DNA of 64,000 nt, from NCBI GenBank assembly GCA_947034895.1, contig OX344764.1, forward strand, positions 45,365,348-45,429,347. The letters are read 5' to 3'. This DNA is from Rhytidiadelphus loreus (taxonomy: Eukaryota > Streptophyta > Bryopsida > Hypnales > Hylocomiaceae). The number at the start of each line of letters is the position of its first letter. The first letter of the stretch is position 1. The position numbers and the translations under genes were made by a program. Shown piece by piece: positions 11,401-23,779 of the stretch. A model generated the notes under the pieces. It was not told the DNA's origin and did no database searches. It saw nothing but the letters and a program-made list of their open reading frames with translations.

Positions 11401-13501
11401 ATGTAGTCTACAATCCAGAGAAGTGGTTGACATGTGAGGAAATTATGGTTGCATATAGGGGCTTCAGATCACCTTGCCGTCAATACATGCTTGCCAAGCC
11501 TACGAGGTATGGATTCAAAATTTGGGCCGCAGTATGCGTCGAGTCTGGGTTCATTTGGAATATTATTCCATATCTTGGTAAGCGTGCTGGTGAGTCAGAG
11601 GCCGGCTTGCCTGAGCGAATTGTGCATCAACTAACAGCTGGCCTTCAAAACTGAGGCCATAGCATTTGTGTTGACAATTTCTTTTGCTCACCGAGTCTGT
11701 TTGATGGGCTATTGCGCCGCGGCATCTTCGCCACGGGCACGGTCAGGGGTGGGCGCATTGGCTTTCCCACCAAACTTACTGGATTCAAGAGAGGCGATCA
11801 CCCCAGATCCACTGTTTTCTGGGCAACTCACTCAAGTGGGAAGATGGCGGCCTGTCTTTGGTATGATGCCAAGCCGGTTGCTTTTTGGAGCACCTCGGCC
11901 GACCCCACAGGGCCAGCTGTGGCACGGTGATGGCTGAAGGGAATCCGGGAATGCATTCCCACCACACCACAACAAGTCGAATACTAGAAAAATATGTGTG
12001 GTGTAGACCTTCTTGACCAAATGCGGAAGAGTTACTTCACGCAATTTCACAGTAACAAATGGTGGCACAAGTACCTCATGTTTGTAATTGATTCCGTCCT
12101 CCACAATGCATGGGTGTGCTTCCGCAACGACCACCGTGCAAGGGGAGAGAGGCGAGTGCGTCGTGTGGATTTTATGTACACTGTGGCTTTTGAGCTCATT
12201 ACTCCGAAGATGGCACGGCCTTGAACGACCACACAGTGGAACCGTGCACCTTCAACTTTACACTACGTGCAGACTCACAAACACATCCGCCGTAGGTGCT
12301 GTGTCTGCAAGCGGAAGCAGGCAGGCTATTGTGCAGCGTGTGGTTTTGTTTTTATATGTCAAGATCTTTGCTTTCCCAAGGTTCACTCGTCGAAGAAGTG
12401 GGCTCTGCGTGCTTCCGACTTTGTATTGCGGTACCATCGCAATTAACTGATTGTTTTCTTCCTTGTTGTTTGTTGTAGTGTGGATACAAGCACTGAGCCC
12501 CTTAGCGGAGCCTGGTTCCTTGACTCACAGTGGCAGGCACGCACGAGTGAAGCCCCCCCACTTTGAGCCGCGGCAGGATTCCGATTTTTAGGCCGGCTCA
12601 CCACCCCAAACTCCGACATCAAACTGATGCAAGTACCTTTTTGCATGGCATCGGACAGTGGCGTCGTGCTTGCTTGGCTTCTAGGATAGTGCGAGGTTGC
12701 AGCAATGCTTTTAGTACATTCCATTCTGGCCAATGTAGGAGTTGTATGAGCGTAGATTTGTTGTGTTAGTTTGTGGAAGCCTTCTATTGAATCTTCTGTA
12801 GCAAAGCAGCAGCTACACATTTTGAATTGCAAACTTTGATGCATTTGTTGCAAGGACCTTCTTCTGAGGAATGAAAAACACCATATTTTGAAGTCAATCC
12901 AATTTTGAATACCTTCTGTCTATCTGTCCGTTTGTCGTGTGAATTTTCAGTGTGAGTTTTCTGGGATTGTTGTGTCTAGTGCAAGGTCTACTAAGTTAGA
13001 TCGTTCAGGAGGTGGTTCTAAAGTTTGTTATTTCTTTGACCGGCATTAGCCTGTGGCCGTGGCCAGCATCTGCTAGTTTGTGCCGGTCATCCACCCAACG
13101 ATCCTGAGACGTACTGCCATTCTGAATCTTCCCATTTCATTGTTTCTAAATCTTTTACACCAATTTTTCCACCACGGTATCAAACATGTGACGCACCGTC
13201 ATCCCTCAGCTTTTTATTTTGTACTGAAGCTCCTACTGACCACAATCTCGGCCAAAAAAAATCATCACCCAAAAAACCACGTTTCTCCTACGACTTCGTC
13301 CTCCATTCAATGCTTATTTTTGGCAAAATTGATAACTCAATTCCAAAGTTTCTTTGGGATCTCGGAGCACCTCTGACGTGATGACCAAGATCAGCAGAAA
13401 AGTATCGCAATTCCATCAAGATTTGAGCGCAAGCCTCGATTGAGGTTTGTCGAGCATGTTGAGTGTGTCCCTGACGCGAACAGCCCCTTGGCAGTCTAGT
13501 G
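8485..13501 (+). mobile_element. piggyBac DNA transposon, about 5.0 kb
   Basis: TTAA at 8481-8484 is followed by CCCTAGGCCGCCCAAG. The right end reads CTTGGCAGTCTAGTG followed by TTAA at 13502-13505. The inverted ends therefore compare as CCCTAGGCCGCCCAAG with CACTAGACTGCCAAG. TTAA target duplication and CCCTAG-type ends are the hallmark of the piggyBac superfamily. The interior carries a piggyBac transposase frame on the plus strand (about 8734-12446) and is clearly richer in GC than its surroundings. From 12447 to 13501 I see no gene. The transposase is broken by stops, so the element is not autonomous now. Confidence 0.85.
8734..12446 (+). pseudogene. piggyBac transposase with long N-terminal extension (inactivated)
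   Basis: From about 9926 to 12446 one frame runs without frameshift, broken by TAG/TGA codons at 9924, 11058, 11265, 11652, 11928, 11985 and 12222. Domains: DDE_Tnp_1_7 from about 10830 (WDQSRPMLIGDQ) through DRFESLLRYIHCVDN (11268), KPTRYGFKIWAAV (11499), CVDNFFCSPSLF (11670) and MCGVDLLDQMRKSYF (11994), where two catalytic Asp are visible. A C-terminal Cys-rich finger follows at about 12300-12390 (CCVCKRKQAGYCAACG). The first catalytic Asp position reads Glu (LTCEE, 11430). Upstream, 8734-9720 stays open in another frame apart from a few stops that could each be CGA, CAG or CAA changed by one transition. It joins the main frame near a run of six G at about 9715-9720. That extension of about 400 codons has no domain I recognise. 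The true start is uncertain. Confidence 0.85.
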
Positions 13502-13775
13502 TTAAAGGTTAATGTTGTGTGGTGTAATGTATGACTACTTTGAAATTTTTATAATTGCTCAAAACCTATGGTATTTTCCAAGTAAACCAACATATTCAGT
13601 ATTTTTTTCTAGATTTTTAGAACCTTTAGCATTTCAAAACCTTCACTCCCTTCCTAGCATGAGTTCATGATGACTACATTTTTAGAAATTGATGTACCTT
13701 TGTCATTTTTCCCTTCCAGTTTATTCAATCTTGGACTCTTAATAGGTCATAGGTGGGGTGATCCACTGTCTTATA

Positions 13776-14186
13776 AGGTAATGTGTTCTAAAAGCACCCA
13801 TCTTTTTCAAACCACCCCTATTTTTAGGTGGAGAATAGAGATGGGGTAATCCTTAAATGGACCATTATAGCAATTGAATGCACGAAAGAAAAATTGTTTT
13901 TCTATTGTAAGAGCCAATCATTGTCTTTGATTTCCACACATTGCTTTACAAGTTGCAAGTGGATAGATTTTGGGAGACTTATAGTCACAAATAGGTGCCT
14001 ATGTCCAAAATCTTTGAAAATTTGTAACTAATTCAAAAATGCTTGGAAAAATACAAAACCACTTGTGTTAGGTTCCACATCCATTTTTCTTTCTCTGAAA
14101 AATGATAGAAAAATAATTTTGTCCACTTCAGTCTACAAAAAAGGCGGACCAGCTCTTAAATTGGTCACTTTTAGAGCATATTACCT
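13776..14186. mobile_element. 411-bp MITE with TA duplication (copy 1)
   Basis: The inverted ends AGGTAATGTGTTCTAAAAG and CTTTTAGAGCATATTACCT are flanked by TA on both sides (13774-13775 and 14187-14188). It is similar in length and sequence to the copies at 35552 and 36195. Non-coding. TA duplication fits the Tc1/mariner group, but the ends are not the Stowaway CTCCCTCC type. Confidence 0.8.
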
Positions 14187-14229
14187 TAGACTAGAAAGTA
14201 CATGGCCCCCTATTTTGCAAGCCAAATCA

Positions 14230-14790
14230 CCACCTAGTTTTACAAGTCGGGCGGTGATGCTTTAATATGTCAAATTTCATTTGTAAAATGACTTTGATAT
14301 TCTGAATAAGAGCTAGTTGATTACTAACCAATATGCAGTCATCAATATAGTTAGTAAGAATGATCAACTTCTCATTTGATGTAAAGCTTGCATTTGATTC
14401 CAATCTTTGAAAGATGTGAAGGAGAAGATTTTGATCCAAATGTTAATGCCATGCTCATGAGGATTGTTTAAGTCCATATAATGATTTGCTAAGTTTACAA
14501 ACCAAATTTAAATTAGAAGATACTAAAAAGCCTTCAAGTAGACATATAAATGTCTTTTTTAATAAAACTATTTAAGAATATACAGTCTTTACATCAAATT
14601 GATGAATTTAAAAACTTTATTGGGTAATAAGGGCTAGTAATACTTTCAAAGAATTGAATTTAACAGCATGAAAAAAAGTCTCTGTGCAATCAATTCCTTG
14701 TATTTGAGTGAAGCCAAGGGCCACTAAATGTTCTTTGTACTTATCTAGAGCTCCATCAGTCTTGGTTTTGACCTTTGTAAACATGAAATC
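14230..14790 (-). pseudogene. Ty1-copia reverse transcriptase relic
   Basis: On the minus strand the 5' part reads FTKVKTKTDGALDKYKEHLV then ALGFTQIQGIDCTETF, matching the copia RT start (KVK..DG..DKYKARLVA.GF.Q..GIDY.ETF). Later comes LTNYIDDCILVSNQLALIQN (about 14290-14350), the copia YVDD region with Y-I-D-D. Multiple stops lie between. No LTRs were found nearby. Confidence 0.8.
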
Positions 14791-16624
14791 TCAAAGTTTG
14801 CTTGGAAATCATGATTTTGGTGTGAAATGAGTTGTATTTTAATTTTATTTTTGAAAGTTTGTGTCGTATGAATGCAAATGTAAATTGGATTTCAAAAGGT
14901 GGCCATTGACGGTTTGAAGTATTAAAATTACATAATGGCCATGGATGGTTACAAGTAGAGGGGTTTCAAGGAAGAAATTTTAAGTATAAGTAGTTAGGAA
15001 TTTTCATTTGTAGGAGAGTAGATGAGTGTAGTCAAGCTTCTTCTAGTATGTTTATTTTTCTATGCACATTTTCCATGAGTATTTTCCATGAACAATTTTA
15101 TGTATGTCTTTTCTATAAATCAATTCAAACTTATGTTATAAATTGTTTTGTGATGTATTGAATGTGTACATGCGTAAAATTGTGTTTGATGAAATATGAA
15201 TATGATGTCTCTTTTGAGCTCATTGTCATTGTGACAAACTGTCAAAATGAGCTCAAAACTCCTTTAATAAAAAAATTTCTTCTTATTTACCCCACCGCCA
15301 CCCCCAAATATTTTTAATTAAATTTTTTTCCTAAACCTCCTTCCTCCCTCCCCCTCTTTGTAATTTTCAGAATTAGGTTCTCTTACAATCACTACGGGAT
15401 ATCTGTTTCCCAAGTACGTATATGTATTTGTACTGTATCTGTTTCTGTATCAGAGTGCATATCTGTATCCGTATCCAAGTTTTTTTTTGAGATCAACGGT
15501 TGGAAGGGGGTTGTAATTTATTTTTCTAAAATATTAATGGCTCTTGTTTTTTGGAAGGGAAGGGGGCTGTTAATTAATGGCCAAATGGCTAGTTCACTCT
15601 TTTCGGTACATTGTGTGTGTTATTTACATTTGTTGGATGGAAGTGCATATTGTTAGAACTGTTGGTATTGGTAGTTTAATGAGAGATGAAATTGATGAGA
15701 ATTAAATTGGAAGAATTTGTAATAACTTGAAAACTAATTATTGTAAGAGAGTTTCATAGCAATCATCCAATCTAGTATGAGTGCATTGTGCATGAGTGAT
15801 GAATTGCAAGCATGCATTTCTATTTGTTTTATTATGAATGTCGTATGTTTTATGAAAATCAAAGTTGATTATTGATTATTGGTGTAGCCAATGCAAGACG
15901 GATAATTAATTGATAAATAAGCCTATGTAATTAATTAAATACAATGGCTAAATAAGTAAATGTATTTTAAAGTGAGAATAATTGTGAGTGATCTTAAAAA
16001 TTGGAAGATGACAATAAATATTATTTAGCAAGATTTGAAATTGCTAATACTCTATGATTTGAATGTGTGTGAGTAAAAATTAAATAAATAAGAGTGCATA
16101 GTCATTGAAAGTGATTAAATTTTCTAAATTGATATTTATTCACCATGGAAATGAAAGTAATTGTGTGAAGAGAAATGTTGTGAAATTGATTATAGAAATT
16201 GAATGAATTAGGAGAGACTATGGACATTGAGATTATGGCTTGACTATGAACTTAAAAGCAATTATATAAAAATAGATTATTGCTATGAGCAATGTGCATT
16301 GAGAGAAAAGTATTTTAATATCCCATAGGGTTTTGTTTTTTTCAATTTATTTATACTTTACAGCTTATGCATGGGATTACATCCCTGGTATATTCATTGA
16401 TGGACATAATTATAGACTTTTCCTACAAATTATACATAAACATTTTTAGTATTAACATTCCTTTTTAAATCCAATTACTACAATATTTTCCATTAGGAAA
16501 AATTTGAGGTGTGCAAAGGGCTGCAAGGTTCCCCCCGGTGCAATTAGGGATTTTTTTTCCCGAATCTGATGCGGCACGTTAGCGCCACATCAGATTGTTG
16601 GCTTTTTTAATATTTTTTTAATTC

Positions 16625-16687
<63 letters not shown>

Positions 16688-17399
16688 TTTTTGTGCTTGC
16701 ATTATGAGGCTGCCAAAAATAAAAAATTGGTAGCCTTTTGAAGGTCTCAAACTTTTCCTAATGTAAATAAAATATCATTTCCCTATGTATGACCAATTAG
16801 CTCCTCAAATTCTAGCTAACTTGAGTCTTTCCTCCAAAGTGGCCATTTTATTATATTTTTTTTTTCTTGGTTGTTATTTTCTGTACTAAATTCATAAAAA
16901 CTCATTTTGAACCTGTAGGTTTATGATTTGGTAAAGAGTGAGCATCCAAGTTTTGTTCTTTTCTAAAAAATGACTGTCAACTTGAATGGTTGCTTGTCAT
17001 TGCTGAGAATTAGGCTAAGCTAAGGCTTCTTGCATGGTTTGAAGAGGATCCAAGGAAATATATATGAACAACATTGGCTTGAATGATGATATTTTTTGGA
17101 ATTGGACTTCTTTGCGGATGTTGCCCTGCAATGGATTCAAGTAACCATCTTGTGGGTTTTAATTTTCTTGTAGGTCAAGTTGAAGAGCTTAGAGGTGTAT
17201 ATGATTTGTGGAAAATAGAAGTGAATTCAACTTCATTAAGTAAATATTGAACAACAATTGGGTTTGAATCTAAAGATAACTTTGAAAGGTAGTTCATTAT
17301 TGCATTTAATGGACCATTGTCATTTGGTTTAGTAGTTTGGTGGGATGGGGTAGACAAAAACGGGCCTTGTCAAGGGTGTTGAGGCAATTTTTAAATAAG
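14791..17399. other. AT-rich DNA, no gene seen
   Basis: No convincing open frame or RNA gene. It contains simple A/T tracts and the hairpin and (AT)n tract listed separately. Confidence 0.5.
16557..16692. repeat. Hairpin plus (AT)n and T tract
   Basis: An imperfect hairpin at about 16557-16590, with arms AATCTGATGCGGC and GCGCCACATCAGATT, is followed by an (AT)n run of about 42 bases and then about 22 T. The stem core TCTGATG.GG recurs in the hairpin at 1924-1960, also next to an A/T-only stretch. Confidence 0.75.
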
Positions 17400-17810
17400 C
17401 GTTGTTCAATCTCCAATCACTATAGGTCATAATTTTATACTTTGAAAATAAGATTTAATCTATGTTTCCATATGTTAAGATACAATCCATCAAATTTAAT
17501 AACATGATTTATATCAATTTTGAGTGTTTTCATTTTTAATAGTCTTATCTTAAAATTGCTTCAATTTCTAATTCTTCTATTAATTTAATCTTTAGTAAAT
17601 ATTTTAGAATTTGCTTCATTGAAGTTAACTAGTGCTTCAATGTAAGTTATAGTGGCATTGCCAATTTCATATATGTTTTGTACAAATTCCAAAGGTTGTT
17701 CATTCTCTTGAATTGAAAGATCTGAAAGTGGATCTAGAGGTATTTGAAAGCATTTGTGAATCAAAGTGCATTCTCAACTTCAACTCTTTCACATTCTAAG
17801 ATTAATAAAA
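17400..17810 (-). pseudogene. Possible copia-like fragments
   Basis: Minus-strand pieces include KFDGLYLNIWKHRLNLIFK (about 17420-17490), which resembles the copia gag N-terminus, and EIGNATITYIEALVNFNEA (about 17590-17660), which resembles the linker before copia RT. Stops are frequent and the order is not that of an intact element. This is a weak similarity call made by eye. Confidence 0.3.
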
Positions 17811-18766
17811 CAAAGACATCCTCACTTGAACATTCTGCTACAAGAGTCTAAAGAAAGTATACGGTGCTTTAGGGTGATTGCAAGAAAGACTGGTACTATT
17901 ATGCGTTACAATTAGAGTATAATGGTTGATGTAGTCTATATTTCATTTTTGGTTTTAGCCAATTGGTTGCTCTTTATGTTTATTTGCTAAATTAGCCAAT
18001 CGATATAGTTACTTAGGAGCTTATTAGTTGTAGTTACCAATTAGGATTGGAATTCACATGAATCGAGATCTCTGGAGTTTTCGGTTGCCAATTGGTAGTT
18101 ATTTCAGTTGGGAAGCATTGGGATTTAGTCCTGGATTTTCCGATTGGGAGTTCAGTTGACCTTGGTGAATAGGGACTCCTTCCATAGTTGGAAGTAAAAC
18201 AATTGCGTAATTTGTAATTTTGTGTTTGATTTCAAGAATATAGAAGTGAATATTTGCAATTGTGAATTTGTGTTGTGGCTGTGTGTGGTTGATGATGGTG
18301 TGTACAATTGGTGAATTTTTAGGACTAAATGTGAGTAAACAATTGGAAGAAAAGTGTTAATAAAACTTGTGATAGATTGAGTGAATTGTGGAGTGTTAAG
18401 TGCATGACTGAATAAACTTGGTTAATTATGATTGAGTGAGGAATTTGTAAATGTACCAATTGGATTTTAATCCATGACTAATTTGATGAGTCTGTTGAGT
18501 AACTGTGAGTATTGAGCCAATCGAAAATTTGTACATTGAGAGATCTAGGAGTTTACAGGGAAGTAGAAACCTTGTGTGTCACCAATCGGGAAAGTAAAGG
18601 AATTAAAATCGATTGGAATATAATAGGTTTGATGATAAACAGATTCAAGTGGTTGTAACTTGGAGTAGACTGTTGAAATTAGTGGAAGTAATCAAATGTG
18701 AAATGTAGTTTAAATTTAATGACAATAAACATAAAAGAGGAACTGTGATTAATAGATAAAATAAAA

Positions 18767-18949
18767 ATGGATGCACCATATTCTAAAATGAAAATAAAGA
18801 AGTGTGTATTTTGCCAACAACCCGATAATTTAAAGATTGAATGCAAGACTAAAATGGAGAATTTTATGAAAGAGGACAAAGTTGAGAATACAATTGGAGA
18901 AAAGCTAAAAAAGAATAACAATGTGGAGAATCTTGGAGAAAAGAATTAG
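18767..18949 (+). pseudogene. Possible gag zinc-knuckle fragment
   Basis: A short frame of 60 residues begins with KKCVFCQQPDNLKIECK. The spacing C-x2-C-x9-C is that of a retroviral CCHC knuckle with the His position reading Asn. Lys/Glu-rich sequence follows. It may be a scrap of an LTR element, and chance is possible. Confidence 0.35.
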
Positions 18950-21900
18950 CAGAAAAGAACAATTGATGTGAAGTTTGATTGGAGCAAAAGGTAGCATGCC
19001 AAACCAATTGAAATGATATAAGTGGTCCTAAACCAATGGTTATTAATATGATATATGGAATTTGAACTTCAAAAATCTTGCAATTGGACCTTTTAGGTGG
19101 GATAATTTTAGATTCAATTTTGATTTTAAATCTACCTCCTTAGGTGATTTATTTTAGTAGAAATAATTCTTAAATAAATTCCATCTACAGTTGCCCTCAA
19201 CTATAACTTTTGGAAAATGAAGCTGACATATTTGAAATTTTCATTGGAAATGGCTAATAGGGAAGTCTTGAGATTCCTTATTTTTCAAAAAAATTGAAAA
19301 ACATCCTATAATTAAAATTCAATTTAGCTAATTTGTCACACTTTGCATTTTAGGTTTTTTTAGTATTGTAGAGTATCCAAAAATTATGATGTACACTTGA
19401 AATTTTTTGGGGCTAATTCCACACTAGACAGGCACGTTAGTACTAAAGGAAATATAAAAAACAAATTTTTTATCCTCCATGTGCGTGCAAATAGGGGTCC
19501 GTTTCGTGAAGCATCCCGCACATTCAAGATGGTTTAGACTTTTATTTTTTGGTGAAATGTGATCACTATCAAGTCTTTACAAACGGAAAATTTTTAGTTT
19601 TTTTGTTCATGGTTTTCTAATTATTATAAATTTATACCTATTTTTGTAACAAATTGCCTTTTTTTTCAAATAGTACTTTTTTAATACTTACAAGTAATCT
19701 AAGGGACTATTAGCCGTCGTTTTTTTAGATCAATGACTGAGATTGTTTTGTTTCATAGTATTGTAGTACTCATAATATCGAGCGTAGAAAACTACAATTT
19801 TGGAAGAACTCTACCCAAATTGTTCGGTCTTTCTTGCAACCACCCTATAATACCATGTTAGAATTGAAAAGCACAACTATTTGATGTGAAGTAAAAAGTA
19901 TATTTATAAAAATGTTTCATGTATTAATTATAGTGCAAGACTTTATAATGTAGAGTCTTTTCGAAGAGTCACAACTCTTTTGATTAACTATTATACTACA
20001 CATATGTATTGTATACCATATACATCTATATGTCTAATAAGTTCTCACCTTGGGAGTTGCACAATTTACACTAAATAGTGAAATTAGGTTGTTTTATCCT
20101 AAAAAGTTACTTTGTAAGACATCAAAGTCAATAGATATTTGTACAAATAGAGGTTCATGGGTCTTAGTTTCAACAATATCTAATTCAAAAGTAGTGCATT
20201 CTTGTACAATACTTAACATTAAATATTTATATTGTGTTAAATGTTGAGAAATTAGTGTGGCACAACTTAATTTTACTATTTAGTGTAGATACAATAAAAA
20301 AACTTAGAAGTTTCTTGTGGACATTTTTGGAAGTTTTGATGGGAAGTATAAACTTGAGTATTCCATGATACACCATGAATTCCTATACTAATCAACATTG
20401 TCTAAATAACAATATTTAAACAAAGACCATGAATGTTCACGTAAAGTCAATGTCAATAGAAGAAGTTGTTAGAAAAAGCCATTGAACAAATGTCATTCTA
20501 GATATGCACCATTTGAATACTCATTACTTTATTTCAAATATATATGTTGATCAACTTGATTTATAGATCAACATATGATCAATTGTTGGTACTCTATTCA
20601 ATTTAATTTTTAAAGTAAATATTTTCTTATATCAAATGCAATCCCAATATTTATTGCAAAGGTGGATTTTGCTCCAAAATTTTCACTTCATAGAAAACGC
20701 AACAACTTATTATTTATGCCATATTATCAAAATTGGAATTTTTGACTTCATATTTGGAATCAAGCAACCTCCAATTAGTTAGGAGTATTTTAGAAATACA
20801 AAATTAACAACTCCAATTTAAATGCAAGTTCTTACATTATTTGGGAAGGTTGAAATTTTTGGAATTGGTTGAGTCCTTGAGGTTACATTTATTATTTGGT
20901 AGTGAACATCTTTCTATTTTGAACCAAAATGCTCTATTTTCACTTTAAGAAGATTTCTTTCCTAATTTCAAAGAGATACATTATTCCGTTTAATGTTCAA
21001 GCTCCAAAAATATTATTAATAATTGCAATATATGGCAATTATGGGTGCTCAAATTTTATCTAAATCATGTGGTATATACTATGGAATTATTATTTAACCC
21101 CTTTATGCTAAAGGATTTTGGAAATAATCTAGATGATTGTGATACAATATTAGACTTTCCTAGCTTTTTGATATTTGTTTTAGGCCAACCACCCCATTGA
21201 GAGTTGAGACCAACCATTACCTTAATGCCCTTGCATTTGAAACATTTGTTGAATAGGATGATGTGTTCAATTTATATTTTAGAGACATATGATGCATTCT
21301 TAGGTTCAAATTTTTTGTACCAAGACTAGAGTTTATAATGCACATATTAATTGATTCAACCAATCTAACATCTTGTTTTTGTTGATTTCAATAACTTAAA
21401 AAAATTGTCAAATTTATGAAAGTGAAATTTATACAATTTTGAACTTAGTTTATGATGATATTAAAAATGATAATTTAGTTTTTTGGATTGGTTGAATCAA
21501 TTATGTGCATCATGAACTCTAGTCTCTCTACCAAAAAATTGAACCTAAAAATGCATCATATGACTTTGAACACATTGCCCTATTGAACAAATGTTTCAAA
21601 TGCAAAGGCATTAATCCCTAACTGCTTGAGCGACCATATATGGTTGATCTGAAATTTTGGGCTTATTTTGCAGTAGGCAATTAAATTCATTTGACCCTTT
21701 AAAAAAAAATTGGGGGGTAGTTTTTAGAGTTAACTATTGAAAATGTTCATTTTTCACTGAAAAAGATACATATTTGATTGTTGAGAGGTCTCCAAAGCCA
21801 TATATGTCCATTAGTGGAAGAGTAAAGCTTGCTAATTTTACTTCATTTTCCAACTTTGAGCAATTTTGGATCTAAAAACTTGTACTTATCCATTTGCTGT

Positions 21901-23052
21901 GAAAATGGTCTCAATGGAAAGAGTAAAGTGTTTTTATGATTTTCACCATTGAAAATTAAAATAAGCAAGTGTTGATGTGGAGTTATTTGTGATTTATATT
22001 TATAAAAAAAATTGCATTTCAACAATTGCAAGGTGGATTGTGTAATGAGTTTAATAGCTTTTCAAGTGATATTAAGTTTTTTGAAAGGGTATTTTAGTGT
22101 GCTAACACAATTTGTAGTTGTTCATGTCACCTCCAATTTCAAGAAACTTTTATGTGCAAAATTTTAAAACATTATGGAGAGGGACAACTTATTAAAAATA
22201 GAAAATGTACATTTCTTTTGCTATAATCTCACAACTCTTATGCAATTTTGCACTTGAAATCAGTGTGCATACTAATAAGCAAGCTCTTTAAACATCCATA
22301 CGATTACATTTAGAAAAAAAATCAACTTGCTTCAATGGGGATAAGTGGATAACTATAAGCCCATGTTCTTTTTTCTTAGTCAAAACACACTTGAAAAGAC
22401 TTGGGCATTTAGGGGTTAAGATGTAACAATGGTTCATGTGGCAACTTGTATTCTATCTACAATGGCTAATGCAATTCCATGCTCTCAATTCTAATGTAAT
22501 ATTCAAATATTGTGAGAACCAACATTATTTACATGTTTGTCAAATTGTAAATATTTTAAACAAGATTTTAAATTCTATAAATGTCAACTTTCTTCAATTT
22601 CTTGTGTACAACAATTTGAAATGATGTATAGTTACCAACATGCCACAACTAACTAAAAAGTTTTTTTGGAGTTCTAAGAAAAAATTGACAAATATAAAGT
22701 AATTTCAAATTATTGCACACATAACCAAATTTTACACATGACTTACTTCGAAATTAATTTTCTTTCAAATCACAACTACTTTTTTCTTCGAACTTCTATA
22801 GGAATGTGTCATATCGCATACTACAACTTTTACATATCTATTTAAGTTATGATATGGTTGTTTGAATGAAAAAGTTTCAAATCCATACTCGGGTTCGTTT
22901 GTCACTGTAGTCAAGCTTATCCTTTGTAAAAAAATCCAGGAAGAAAATTCCAGGAAGTCAAGTTTCTTTGTCTGTATCTTAATTGCACAACTCCCACGTG
23001 CGACCCTTGATTCAATTTTTCAATTGGGGGTTCACAAAGCTACAAAATTTTA
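18950..23052. other. AT-rich intergenic DNA, no gene seen
   Basis: Both strands are densely stopped. I found no RNA gene or recognisable repeat boundary. A short tract near 21340-21380 recurs as an inverted copy near 21490-21550 (ATTGATTCAACCAATC-like and its complement), suggesting an old foldback. Confidence 0.45.
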
Positions 23053-23619
23053 CTACCTCCGTCCCAAAATGATCTTCCTGTTAGACTAAATCTTGTGGAT
23101 TAAGGATAAAAATAACTTTTTAAAAACTCAATTTGTATAGTATGTAGAGTTTGGTGTTCTCTTTGCATCCTAAAAAGTTTGAGTTTTGAAGCCCTTTTCA
23201 AAGTGTAGTTTTATAATATTGAAAAGTGAATATTTTGGGGCGTTTTTAAAGAACACCAGTGAGCACTTAATTGTTGAATGTGAGGTTGCCATTTTGTGGG
23301 CATTTAGCATATGCCTAAGACCATGTATAGACCTTTGTTTTGGCTTCCAAAGCTTAATCTACTTCAATTGGGAAATACTCAAAGAGATGCAAAAAATAAA
23401 AACTATAAATGCGGATTGAAGCTTTCAATCATTTTATTTGTCTTTTGCTTGATGTTTGCATGGATGGAGCAAAAACAACCACTTAGAGTTGTTTTGCTAG
23501 TCTCAAATAACAATCATAAGCCGAATTTGACTAATTTCAACATCACAAAGTGCAATAGGAAGATCATTTCGGGACAAAAAAAGAAGGCCAACAGGAAGAT
23601 CATTATGGGACGGAGGGAG
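23053..23619. mobile_element. Stowaway-type MITE (copy 1)
   Basis: The left end CTACCTCCGTCCCAAAATG and right end CATTATGGGACGGAGGGAG are inverted, with TA at 23051-23052 and 23620-23621. CTCCCTCCGTCCC ends and TA duplication are the Stowaway (Tc1/mariner) signature. It is about 567 bp and non-coding. Confidence 0.85.
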
Positions 23620-23779
23620 TACTTATTTTTGACACAAATGAAACAAGATTACATTGCAAGGGGGGAAAGCTACAGAATTTTGAAAACCTACTGTACAGAA
23701 AGGGTACACACTGGAAACCTAATATGAATCTTAAATTCGAGACCAAAATATCCATTAAAATCTTGTGATGTTTCAGAAA

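Noticed and set aside
16629..16692. (AT)n plus T tract as an origin or a LINE/SINE tail
   Set aside because: No adjacent SINE promoter boxes or LINE coding sequence; simple repeat is sufficient.
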